A stretch of DNA of 64,000 nucleotides from positions 2,480,001 to 2,544,000 of the forward strand of contig NZ_CP043430.1 in the NCBI RefSeq assembly GCF_008271365.1, in the 5' to 3' direction. A program made the position numbers and the translations under genes. The notes under the pieces are model-generated. The model saw only the letters and a program-made list of their open reading frames with translations. It searched no databases and was not told the origin of the DNA. The stretch comes from Microbacterium sp. 1S1. GTDB taxonomy: Bacteria; Actinomycetota; Actinomycetes; Actinomycetales; Microbacteriaceae. Below, one piece after another: positions 46,094-53,710 of the stretch (the stretch's first letter is position 1; each line of letters starts with the position of its first letter).

Positions 46094-47586
46094 TCGCCCG
46101 CGGCGACCAGGTCGGGACGGTCCGCGCCGTGCGCCCGGTGGGACCGGGCCGGGAGTTCCTCCTGGACGACGAACCGGTCGACCTGCACCTCGTGGACGGT
46201 CGCATCGTCGACATCGCACCCACCGGAGCTCTGCCTTCCCGTGGCGAGGTCCTCGAGGCGGACGGGGCGTGGGCGGTGCCCGGACTCTGGGACAACCACG
46301 TCCATACAGTGCAATGGGCTCTCGCAGCCGAGCGAGTGCCGTTGGGCCCAGCGGACTCGGCGGCTGAGGCCGCGCACTCGATGCGCGACGCACCCGTGCT
46401 TCCCGACGGGAGGAAGGTCGGCACAGGGTTCCGGGATGCGCTGTGGCCGGATCGCCCGACCGTCGCCGCGCTCGATGCGGCGACGGGTATCGTGCCGACC
46501 TACCTGATCAACGCGGACGTCCACAGCGTCTGGCTGAACTCGGCCGCCCTCGCGCGCGAGGGCTTCCGCGGGGATGACGGTGTCCTGCGCGAAGAGGACG
46601 CGTTCGAGATCTCCCGACGGCTCAACGCCGTCGATCCCGCCCACAGTGACGAGGCCGTCATCCGGGCCGGTTCGGCCGCGGCAGCGCGTGGAGTAACCGG
46701 GCTGGTCGATTTCGACATGGCATGGAACGCCGACGCCTGGCCGCGGCGGATCCTCGCCGGCTTCGACGCGCACCGCGTCGAGTTCGCCTTCTATCCGGCC
46801 GACCTCGATCGGGCGATCGCGGCCGGTCTGCGCACCGGAGAGCGCCTCTCGACGCCCGACCCGACCGGTCGGGCCGGTGCCCTCGTGCGGGTGGGCGTGT
46901 TGAAGGTCATCAGCGACGGCTCGCTCGGGACCCGCACCGCAGCGTGCTCGCACTCCTACCCGGGTGACCCGGAGAACTTCGGGGTGCTGACGGTGCCGCC
47001 GGACCAGCTCACGGCGCTGCTCACGACGGCCACGGGAGCCGGGCTCGAAGTGTCCGTGCACGCGATCGGCGATCGCGCCGTGACGGCTGCCCTGGATGCG
47101 TTCGGCTTCGCCGGGGCGACGGGATCGATCGAGCACGCGCAGCTGGTGCGCCACGCAGACCTCGCCCGATTCGGTCGGCTCGGAGTGCGCGCGAGTGTCC
47201 AGCCGCAGCATGCGGTGGACGATCGTGAGCTGGTGGAACGCCACTGGACCGATCAGACGGCGATCGGCTATCCGCTCGCGTCGCTCCTCGCCGCGGGAGC
47301 GGAGCTGCGTTTCGGCTCCGATGCGCCAGTTGCGCCGCTCGACCCGTGGCAGGCGATCTCCGCCGCGGTCTGGCGGACCGACGACCGTCGTCCCGCATGG
47401 CACGCAGAGGAGCAGCTGTCGCTGGATCAGGCCCTCGAGGCGAGCGTCCGCACGTCTCTCCGCCCTGGCGAGGCCGCCGACATCGCCATCATCGGAAGGG
47501 ATCCGCGTCTGGCGGACGCCCCGACGCTTCGGGCGATGCCGGTCGCGGCGACGCTGCTCGGCGGCCGTATCACCCACCTCGACTGA
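46090..47586 (+). CDS. Amidohydrolase family protein (YtcJ-like)
   Basis: 498 residues. A composite N-terminal strand region leads into GLWDNHVHTVQW (metal-binding His pair), then the central segment EVSVHAIGDRAVTAAL with His, IEHAQLVRHADLARF and RFGSDAPVAPLDPW with the metal-binding Asp. It belongs to the amidohydrolase superfamily (YtcJ/formamidase-like subgroup), with substrate unknown. Overlaps the PaiB-like gene, so it is translationally coupled. The hairpin after it terminates the transcript. Confidence 0.85.
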   Translation: MIARGDQVGTVRAVRPVGPGREFLLDDEPVDLHLVDGRIVDIAPTGALPSRGEVLEADGAWAVPGLWDNHVHTVQWALAAERVPLGPADSAAEAAHSMRDAPVLPDGRKVGTGFRDALWPDRPTVAALDAATGIVPTYLINADVHSVWLNSAALAREGFRGDDGVLREEDAFEISRRLNAVDPAHSDEAVIRAGSAAAARGVTGLVDFDMAWNADAWPRRILAGFDAHRVEFAFYPADLDRAIAAGLRTGERLSTPDPTGRAGALVRVGVLKVISDGSLGTRTAACSHSYPGDPENFGVLTVPPDQLTALLTTATGAGLEVSVHAIGDRAVTAALDAFGFAGATGSIEHAQLVRHADLARFGRLGVRASVQPQHAVDDRELVERHWTDQTAIGYPLASLLAAGAELRFGSDAPVAPLDPWQAISAAVWRTDDRRPAWHAEEQLSLDQALEASVRTSLRPGEAADIAIIGRDPRLADAPTLRAMPVAATLLGGRITHLD

Positions 47587-47602
47587 AGCCGCACCGACGG
47601 CG

Positions 47603-47633
47603 AAGGGCGGCCCCGGAATCCGGGACCGCCCTT
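47603..47633. terminator. Bidirectional terminator between amidohydrolase and dps
   Basis: AAGGGCGG (47603-47610) pairs with CCGCCCTT (47626-47633), with inner CCGG/CCGG pairing. It separates the convergent ends of the amidohydrolase gene (+, 47586) and dps (-, 47648). Confidence 0.6.
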
Positions 47634-47647
47634 GGCAAGGGGAGAGC

Positions 47648-48133
47648 TCAGGCCGCGATGTGCGACACGAGGAACCAGCGGTCCTTCTCGAGGCCGCGCT
47701 GGATTTCGATCGCCACGTCCTGGCTCGTGAGGTCGACCTCGTCGAGGCCCTCGACAGCGGCCTTGACGTCCACGAGGATCGCATCGATGTCGGCGATCAC
47801 GGCGCGGATCAGCTCGTCCGACTGGGCGAAACCGGCGGGCACACCGGTAGCGCCTGCCTTCTCGGCGACGGCGTTCACGCGCGCGTCGATCGGGAGGCCC
47901 AGAGCGACGATGCGCTCGGCGGCGGTGTCGGCGAAGTCGCCGGCGTGCGCGACGATCGTGTCGAGCAGCTCATGAACGCCGACGAAGTTCGCGCCGCGGA
48001 CGTGCCAGTGCGCCTGCTTTCCGTTGACGGTCAGCGCCTGGAGGCCGAGGACGACGGGGGAGAGGAACTGTGCCGCGCCGGCGGCCACTGTCGGGTCGAT
48101 GGCGGTGGTGGAAACGGTCTGGGCCTTGCTCAT
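47648..48133 (-). CDS. dps: Dps-family DNA-starvation/ferritin-like protein
   Basis: 161 residues. Ferroxidase-site half motifs HWHVRGANFVGVHELLDTIV and DFADTAAERIVALG, the family's inter-subunit iron site. Chosen ATG 48133 has GGAGGAG about 8 nt upstream; the frame further upstream is not supported. The protein stores iron and protects DNA under oxidative stress. It is divergent from the carbonic-anhydrase gene, across a region with two perfect inverted repeats. Confidence 0.94.
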   Translation of the reverse strand: MSKAQTVSTTAIDPTVAAGAAQFLSPVVLGLQALTVNGKQAHWHVRGANFVGVHELLDTIVAHAGDFADTAAERIVALGLPIDARVNAVAEKAGATGVPAGFAQSDELIRAVIADIDAILVDVKAAVEGLDEVDLTSQDVAIEIQRGLEKDRWFLVSHIAA

Positions 48134-48182
48134 CTTGTGCTCCTCCGAACGAAGTTCTCTGACTGACGAGTACAACGCTACT

Positions 48183-48216
48183 CAGCCTCAGACATTCCGC
48201 AAGGAAGCTGAGGCTG
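48183..48216. promoter_or_regulatory. Inverted repeat IR1 between dps and gamma-carbonic anhydrase genes
   Basis: CAGCCTCAG (48183-48191) is the perfect reverse complement of CTGAGGCTG (48208-48216), with a 16-nt gap. It sits about 50 nt upstream of dps, consistent with a regulator-binding site in the shared control region. It is 2 nt from the second repeat. Confidence 0.55.
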
Positions 48217-48218
48217 CA

Positions 48219-48248
48219 CTCACTTCCGCGTGATTCCGCGGAAGTGAG
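48219..48248. promoter_or_regulatory. Inverted repeat IR2 (12-bp perfect arms) abutting the carbonic anhydrase -10 box
   Basis: CTCACTTCCGCG (48219-48230) pairs perfectly with CGCGGAAGTGAG (48237-48248) over a 6-nt loop. The right arm ends 2 nt before TAGTCT (48251-48256), so a protein bound here would block RNA polymerase. Good candidate for an operator; no terminator is expected at this divergent position. Confidence 0.6.
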
Positions 48249-48250
48249 GG

Positions 48251-48256
48251 TAGTCT
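48251..48256 (+). promoter_or_regulatory. -10 box (TAGTCT) of gamma-carbonic anhydrase gene
   Basis: TAGTCT, 6 nt before ATG 48263; leaderless. Confidence 0.6.
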
Positions 48257-48262
48257 CGCCTC

Positions 48263-48799
48263 ATGAGCATCGCTTCCGGAGCCTCCATCCTCGCCCTGTC
48301 GGATCGCGTACCGGAGCTCGACGAAACGGCCTTCGTCGCCGACGGCGCCCGTATCGTGGGCGCCGTCTCCCTGGGCGCCCGTGCCAGCGTCTGGTACAAC
48401 GCGGTTCTCCGTGGGGACTCCTCGTCGATCGTCATCGGCGAGAGGAGCAACGTCCAGGACAACGTCTCGATTCATGTCGATGCCGGGCATCCCGTCGTGG
48501 TCGGCTCGCAGGTGTCCATCGGACACAATGCCGTCGTGCACGGCTGCACCATCGGTGACGGATCTCTCGTCGGGATGGGTGCCGTCGTCCTGAGCGGCGC
48601 GGTCATCGGAGAGGGGTGCCTCATCGCCGGAGGGGCCGTGGTGCTCGGCGGGACCGAGGTGCCGCCCGGATCTCTGGTCGCCGGTGTGCCCGCGAAGGTG
48701 CGGAGAGCCTTGTCGGACGACGAGCGCGCCTCCCTGGTGGCGAACGCGGCGATCTACCTCGAGCACGCCGCGACGCACGCCGGAGCGACGGAGACGTGA
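48263..48799 (+). CDS. Gamma-class carbonic anhydrase family protein
   Basis: 178 residues forming a left-handed beta-helix of hexapeptide repeats: WYNAVLRGDSSSIVIG, NVQDNVSIHVDAGHPVV, and SIGHNAVVHGCTIGDGSLVG. His in SIHVD, SIGHN and VVHGC can bind zinc at the trimer interface. Cam/YrdA-like; activity may be carbonic anhydrase or other acyltransferase-type role. The long C-terminal helix is present. Divergent from dps. Confidence 0.9.
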   Translation: MSIASGASILALSDRVPELDETAFVADGARIVGAVSLGARASVWYNAVLRGDSSSIVIGERSNVQDNVSIHVDAGHPVVVGSQVSIGHNAVVHGCTIGDGSLVGMGAVVLSGAVIGEGCLIAGGAVVLGGTEVPPGSLVAGVPAKVRRALSDDERASLVANAAIYLEHAATHAGATET

Positions 48800-48812
48800 C
48801 ATCGAGCCCCGC

Positions 48813-48818
48813 TAGGCT
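48813..48818 (+). promoter_or_regulatory. -10 box (TAGGCT) of tRNA-Met
   Basis: TAGGCT, 10 nt upstream of the tRNA 5' end, as expected for a tRNA promoter. Confidence 0.55.
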
Positions 48819-48828
48819 GGGGCGGTAC

Positions 48829-48902
48829 GGGGCGGTGGCCAAGCTGGTTAAGGCAGTGGGCTCATAACCCAACGATCGTCGGTTCAAGTCCGACCCGCCC
48901 TA
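48829..48902 (+). tRNA. tRNA with CAT anticodon (tRNA-Met; elongator likely)
   Basis: Acceptor GGGGCGG pairs with CCGCCCT (first pair a G-U wobble), the D arm is GCCAAGCTGGTTAAGGC, the anticodon loop CTCATAA holds CAT, and the T arm is GTCGGTTCAAGTCCGAC. CCA is not encoded (CCG follows A73). The anticodon stem has three G-C pairs, an initiator-like feature, but the D arm looks elongator-like. tRNA-Ile2 with a modified CAT cannot be excluded by sequence alone. Confidence 0.85.
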
Positions 48903-49013
48903 CCGAACGACACGCTCTGGATCGGGGGTACTCCCTGTCCCGACGGTGACCGGGCCACCTCGTCCTCCGGAAGTCCGGCGGCGATCCGCGAGGCGAGAAC
49001 GAGGTGAAGACTC

Positions 49014-49970
49014 TCACCGCAGGGGCATCGCGCGGGGGAACTCCCATTCGCCGGTGAGAACTTCGGGCCTGGGGCGGTAGAGGCGTACCCAGTAGTTCCA
49101 TCCGGGCGTGATCGGGAGCACGTTCGGTGCATCAGCGGGCGATCCACCGAACTGGATGATGGTGCTGCCGTCGGGTTCCTTCGTCGCCGTCACGCTGTTC
49201 AACGAGTATGCGTTCAGCGCATTGGGCTCGAAGTAGCCCCGTGCGTTGTAGACGGCGATGGACCAGAAACCGTCGACGGGCACGTCCCCCACGACGAGTC
49301 GGTAGTTCGTGGTGCCGTCGTTGTCTTCAGGGGTGACCGGGAAGTATGTCGCATCCCTGCGGGGGTTGCCGCCCCAAGCGCTGGCAGAGCCGATGAGGTG
49401 ACGCACAGGATCGACCTCGCCTCGCGCACCGAACATCGCATCGGTGTCAGACAGCGAGTTCGACAGGACCAGCAGGGCATCACGGATCTTTGAGCGTGAC
49501 TCCTCGTCCCAATCGGGAACTTCGAACGACCCTGAGCGTTCCTGTTCGATGCGGATCTCGTCCTGCAACGCGTGCACGGTAGCGATGTCGTCCGGGTCCG
49601 CCGGATCGACCAGGATCCGGACGCCGAGCATCGCATATCGGGTCGGCACCAGATCCGTATCGACGACGTGATCGCCCGGGTCGTAGAAGACAGCAGGCAC
49701 GTAGTGGTCCTCGTCGATGACCATCAGCGAGAGGAATCGACCATGGGCATCGGGCAAGGTCACTGTGGCGGGGCCCGCTTCGAGGTCGATCAGCGCTGCC
49801 GAATACAGCGTGTCGCGGTTGGCGCGGATCACCGTCTGGTCGTCGATGGGCATGGGCTGCCGGTAGTGGAAGAAGCGTCCCAATCCACCGGCCTGGTTCA
49901 CGGGTGTCGCGAAGTACTTGTCCGTTTCCGCTCGTACGAACGTGTCCACGGTCACCGGTGTGCTCGACAT
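49014..49970 (-). CDS. DUF1254/DUF1214-type protein
   Basis: 318 residues from ATG 49970. RANRDTLYSAALIDLEAGPA, SLMVIDEDHYVPAVFYDPGD, then the C-terminal WSIAVYNARGYFEPNALNAY and PGWNYWVRLYRPRPEVLTGE follow the DUF1254-DUF1214 architecture; members are of unknown function. A possible GTG start at 50066 would add a hydrophobic N-terminus; ATG 49970 fits conserved start best. In tandem before the TspO-like gene on the same strand. Confidence 0.78.
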   Translation of the reverse strand: MSSTPVTVDTFVRAETDKYFATPVNQAGGLGRFFHYRQPMPIDDQTVIRANRDTLYSAALIDLEAGPATVTLPDAHGRFLSLMVIDEDHYVPAVFYDPGDHVVDTDLVPTRYAMLGVRILVDPADPDDIATVHALQDEIRIEQERSGSFEVPDWDEESRSKIRDALLVLSNSLSDTDAMFGARGEVDPVRHLIGSASAWGGNPRRDATYFPVTPEDNDGTTNYRLVVGDVPVDGFWSIAVYNARGYFEPNALNAYSLNSVTATKEPDGSTIIQFGGSPADAPNVLPITPGWNYWVRLYRPRPEVLTGEWEFPRAMPLR

Positions 49971-50094
49971 GCCCACATCCTGCCTGACGCCCCTCCGACC
50001 GGCAAGAGCCACGGCCAGTGCGATCGCCCAGAACGCATTCGTCGCAAAGACAGCGGGGAACGCCACCCCCGGTGTCTCGGAGCGGCCCGCATCA

Positions 50095-50895
50095 TCAGGG
50101 AATCGACCGACGCGTCACCTCAGTGCGCCGTACCGCCGCGAGGAGTGCGGTGGCGGCGGCGAGGATCACGGCCAATCCAGCCGCGACGAGGGCGGGCACG
50201 GGGGCGTCTCGGGTGGTGGCGCCGACCGCGGCGAATGCCAGGGCGTAGACGGTTGTCACCCCGAAGACGGCGGTGAGCGGCGTAGAGATCCGAGAGACGA
50301 AAAGCAACACGAGCACAGCGGTTCCGGTGGCTGCAGCCGCCAGCGACAACTGCCAGGCGGTTCCCCATTCGCCGCGCACGGGGGCACCGGCGTCGGCCAG
50401 CACGGTCGAAGCGTTCAGCCACACGGCGATCGCCGTCCAACCGAGGTACGTGCCGAGGGCGGCCCACAGCACCCCGCGGACCCATCGCGGCCAGGATGCC
50501 AGTGACGCACGACGGGTCGCTTTGGCCGCCAGGAGGAGACCGGCGCCCATGACGAGGAAGACGAGAACCGTGAGCACCGTCAGTGCCGGGATGGATGCGA
50601 ACGCGATCCACGCGCAGAAGCAGGCCGCCGTAACCGCGAGTGGCCCCGCGACGGCTCCGCGCCCCTCGGCATCCACTCTCGCCACGGCTTGCCAGACGGC
50701 ATAGACGCCGGTGAGCGTGACGATGAGCCCCCAGATCGCGAACGCGGGCCCCGGGGGCACGAGTACCGGGCCGTCCGGGGCGTCCCGACTGAACTCCGAG
50801 CCGATGATGGCCGACACGGCGATCGTCACCGGCTGCCCTGCGGCGAAGAACAGCAACGTCCATCGCCGCCCTGCGGCCTTGTCGAACGTTCCCAT
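50095..50895 (-). CDS. TspO/MBR-like or tryptophan-rich-sensory-type multi-span membrane protein
   Basis: 266 residues with seven or eight hydrophobic segments: LFFAAGQPVTIAVSAIIG, PPGPAFAIWGLIVTLTGVYA, VTAACFCAWIAFASIPALTV, VLVFLVMGAGLLLAAKA, WVRGVLWAALGTYLGWTAIA, and VLVLLFVSRISTPLTAVFGV. The FAIWGLI plus GWTAIAVWLN pattern resembles TspO-related proteins (K+ binding or tetrapyrrole-related in others). GAGGG lies before ATG 50895. Divergent from marR; probably the gene regulated by that repressor. Confidence 0.68.
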   Translation of the reverse strand: MGTFDKAAGRRWTLLFFAAGQPVTIAVSAIIGSEFSRDAPDGPVLVPPGPAFAIWGLIVTLTGVYAVWQAVARVDAEGRGAVAGPLAVTAACFCAWIAFASIPALTVLTVLVFLVMGAGLLLAAKATRRASLASWPRWVRGVLWAALGTYLGWTAIAVWLNASTVLADAGAPVRGEWGTAWQLSLAAAATGTAVLVLLFVSRISTPLTAVFGVTTVYALAFAAVGATTRDAPVPALVAAGLAVILAAATALLAAVRRTEVTRRSIP

Positions 50896-50928
50896 GTCGC
50901 GCCCTCTCGTCGGTGGGACCACAGGTTA

Positions 50929-50952
50929 CTTCCAATATCGAACTATTTCAAG
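50929..50952. promoter_or_regulatory. Imperfect palindrome between the TspO-like gene and marR
   Basis: CTTCCAATA (50929-50937) and TATTTCAAG (50944-50952) are reverse complements at 7 of 9 positions, with a 6-nt spacer, in a stretch that is AT-rich relative to its surroundings. It overlaps the region upstream of both divergent genes and just upstream of TACCGT (50956-50961). MarR-type operators look like this; the match is inference. Confidence 0.5.
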
Positions 50953-50955
50953 GTG

Positions 50956-50961
50956 TACCGT
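50956..50961 (+). promoter_or_regulatory. -10 box (TACCGT) of marR
   Basis: TACCGT, 7 nt before GTG 50969; a leaderless MarR transcript is likely. Confidence 0.45.
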
Positions 50962-50968
50962 TTGTCTG

Positions 50969-51454
50969 GTGGATGAGGACGGGACCCAGGAGGAGCGGCG
51001 ACGCCTCGTCGCGGCGTTGACCATGGACCAACAGCTTCTGTTCGCAGAGAGTCAGCGCGTGATTCACTCCTTCGCACGTCAACACTCGCTCAGTGAAAGG
51101 GAGTTCGACGCACTGCTGGTGGTCATGACGGCGGAGAATCGGGGAGAACCGATCACGCCGACTGCTCTGGCGCGACGGATTCGGCTGAGCCGCCCTGCAA
51201 CGACGAGCGTGATCAACAAACTCGTCGCCGCCGGGCACGTCGTTCGCGAGCGCGAGGGGGATGACCTTCGCCGTGTCACGCTTCGGTACGGAGCCACGGC
51301 GCGGGCGGTGGGAAGAGAGTTCTTCGGCCCCCTGGCGGACCTTGCGGACGCGCACGCGACGTCCTTCTCCTTGGAGGAGCTGCGAACCGTCCATCGGTAC
51401 CTCCGTGGGATGGCCGCGGTGATGGGGACGCACGCCGAACGTCTGGAAGCGTGA
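50969..51454 (+). CDS. MarR-family transcriptional regulator
   Basis: 161 residues. Winged helix-turn-helix: LSEREFDALLVVMTAENRGE, PTALARRIRLSRPATTSVIN (recognition helix), LVAAGHVVREREGDDLRRVT with the wing DDLRRVTL. Dimerising helices flank it. The GTG start is chosen from the leaderless box and because homologous sequence starts here; the earlier frame overlaps the control region. Divergent from a membrane protein gene it may control; ligand unknown. Confidence 0.88.
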   Translation: MDEDGTQEERRRLVAALTMDQQLLFAESQRVIHSFARQHSLSEREFDALLVVMTAENRGEPITPTALARRIRLSRPATTSVINKLVAAGHVVREREGDDLRRVTLRYGATARAVGREFFGPLADLADAHATSFSLEELRTVHRYLRGMAAVMGTHAERLEA

Positions 51455-51791
51455 CCCGATCCGGGCCCCGTCGGCGGTGATGCCGAGACGACGGATGGCG
51501 GTGCCGGGAGCGGGGAGAGACAACGATGCCCCCGGCACCGGGTAGACGGCGAATGCCTCTACAGACGGACGGACGCGTCGGAAGGGGAAGCGATCCGTCA
51601 CAGGAGAGATGACGTGCCGCGGATTTCATGACGCTGTTTGCTGCAGGATCACGGAATACTGCGTCGGCCGAGGGAGAACCGCCTCGGGCAATCGCGTAAC
51701 AAGACCGGCGGCACTGCGTCTCTCTTTGGGGACATCACCCGTGCGGGCGCAAGCACACCGCGCGGGGCCATCGAATCTGGGGAGATCGAAA
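51455..51791 (+). other. Non-coding stretch between marR and the surface protein gene
   Basis: No coding sequence is supported here. It holds the inverted repeat described at 51499-51540, which may terminate marR. The remainder may be a long leader of the surface protein gene, whose GGGGAG site is near 51778. Confidence 0.45.
51499..51540 (+). terminator. Hairpin after marR
   Basis: CGGTGCCGGG (51499-51508) pairs perfectly with CCCGGCACCG (51531-51540) over a 22-nt loop, 45 nt after the marR stop. Likely a terminator-type structure, though without a T run. Confidence 0.45.
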
Positions 51792-53614
51792 GTGCCATCA
51801 CATCACCATGCCTTCACATCGAGTGCGCGCGGAACGCGCCTCACGACCTTCATGGGCGCGCTGCTCGCGCTGTGCCTGACGGTCATCGCTGCCGTCCTCG
51901 CCGTGCCGACCGCAGCTCATGCCGCCGAGGTGGACGGGATCACGTCGCTGACCATCACGGAGCCTGCGGACGGGATCGAGGTCTGGGACCGGATCGCCTT
52001 CGCCGCGACGTGGTCCGTCCCGGACTCGGCGACAGCGGGAGACACCTTCCGGTTGTCATTCCCGACGAGTCCGAGCCTGACGGGGGTACGCGATGCGTTC
52101 GCGCTGACCGCGCCGGACGGGCAGGCGATCGCGGCCTGCACGGTGTCGGCGGGAGAGCTCGTCTGCACGCTCACGGACTATGTCGACAGCCACACCGACG
52201 TCAGCGGCACACTGCACTTTCAGGCCCGTGCCGATGAAGAGACGACGCTGACGGAGATCCCGTTCACGACGGGAGGCGGAACCGTGGTTCCCGTGAAGGT
52301 CCCGGGGGGAATCGGTCCGGTCCCGTCGTTCCCTGCGCCGAAGACTCCGAGCAAATGGGGTGACGTCACGCTCGACGGCCGCAACATCTCCTGGGGCGTG
52401 CACATCCCGTCCGCGGTCCTTGACGGCCGGTCGCCGTCCTTCACCGACACCTTCTCCACGGGGCTCGTCCTCGACCCCGCCTCCGTCACACTGGCCTCCG
52501 TGCTCGCGAAGGACTGGTCCGGAGGCAGGTATACGGTCTCGACGCCGCTCCAGGCGGGGTCCGACTACACGGTGACACAGCGCAGCCCGGACTCGTTCAC
52601 CGTCGCGATCGAGGCTCCGATCGTTCCCGATGCCGTCTACGTCCTGCGGTACCGCACGGCCCTTCCCGCCGACGTCCGCCCGGGGGACACGTTCCACAAC
52701 ACGGTGTCCGGCTCGCGGTGGGAGGCCGAGAGCGCCCCGGTCGTCTACTCCCAGGGAGGCGGTGACGGTGACGGCACGCTTCCTGTCGGTGGCTTCACGG
52801 TGACGAAGCAGCTCGCCGGCGGAGGTGCGCCCTTGGTTCCCGACGACCGGCGGTTCACCGTGACGTACTCGTATTAGCGCGCCGGGGAGACCGTGACAGG
52901 AGAGATCGCGCTCCTCGCGGGGCAGACCGAGGGTGTGAAGGATCTGCCGGTGGGCACTGTCGTCACCCTCCGCGAGAAAGCGCCGGAGCCGGTCGGGGGC
53001 CTGCGTTGGGAAGCGCCCGTCTTCTCCGGTCCAGGAGTGCAGGCCGCTGACGGGGCGGCAACCCTGACGATCACGCGGGGGACCACTGCCGAAGTGATGC
53101 TCGTCAACCCGATCGCGGTCGTCCGGCCTCCGGTCGGCGGATTCACGGTCACGAAGGAGTCACCGGAACGGGGGCGTCGCTGGTCCCGGCAGACCGGGAG
53201 TTCACCGTGGCGTACTCCTACCTGCACGCGGGGAGAACCGTGAGCGGGGAGCTGAAGCTTCGGGCGGGCGAGACCGTGGGCCTCGACGACATTCCGGACG
53301 GAACCGTGGTCACTCTGTCCGAGCAGTCCCCGGCGGCGGTGGAAGGAATGAGCTGGCGGGCGCCCCGATTCACCGGGACCGGCGTCGAGAGCGCTGCCGG
53401 AGGAGCCACACTGACGGTCTCCAGCGGCGCCAGCGTCGAGGTGACTCTCACGAACCCGACCGTCGATACGCCGCCCGCCGGGTCCGGTGGATCGCTGGCC
53501 CAGACCGGAGCGGAAACACCTGCGGGGCCGGTGGCCTTCGCCGCACTCCTGCTGCTCGCGGGGTACGCAGCGCTCCGGGCGCGTCGTCCCTCGGATTCCC
53601 GGAGAGACGCCTGA
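51792..53614 (+). pseudogene. LAQTG-anchored surface protein with two ~116-codon repeats, interrupted by TAG and a frameshift
   Basis: GTG 51792 follows GGGGAG. A signal peptide (LALCLTVIAAVLAVPTAAHA) leads to an Ig/SdrG-like adhesin part and two repeats of a DUF5979-like module starting at 52785 and 53133 (VGGFTVTK..., then YSY..AGxTVxGE..LxAGxT). The C-terminus has SLAQTG, a hydrophobic helix and RARRPSDSRR, a sortase signal of class E type. Repeat 1 contains TAG at 52875-52877 where repeat 2 has CTG. Repeat 2 shifts frame near 53160 (one base missing) and finishes in the frame ending at 53614. Likely a broken gene, or sequencing error in part; the downstream piece 53207-53614 retains its own anchor. 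Confidence 0.8.
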
Positions 53615-53710
53615 CCGGGGCGGAGGGACGCCGCACATTTCCACGGCATACGCGGGGGCAGGGCCGTGTCGCGGTCGGGAAGCTGAGGAGACACCGAGCG
53701 AAAGGAAGCC

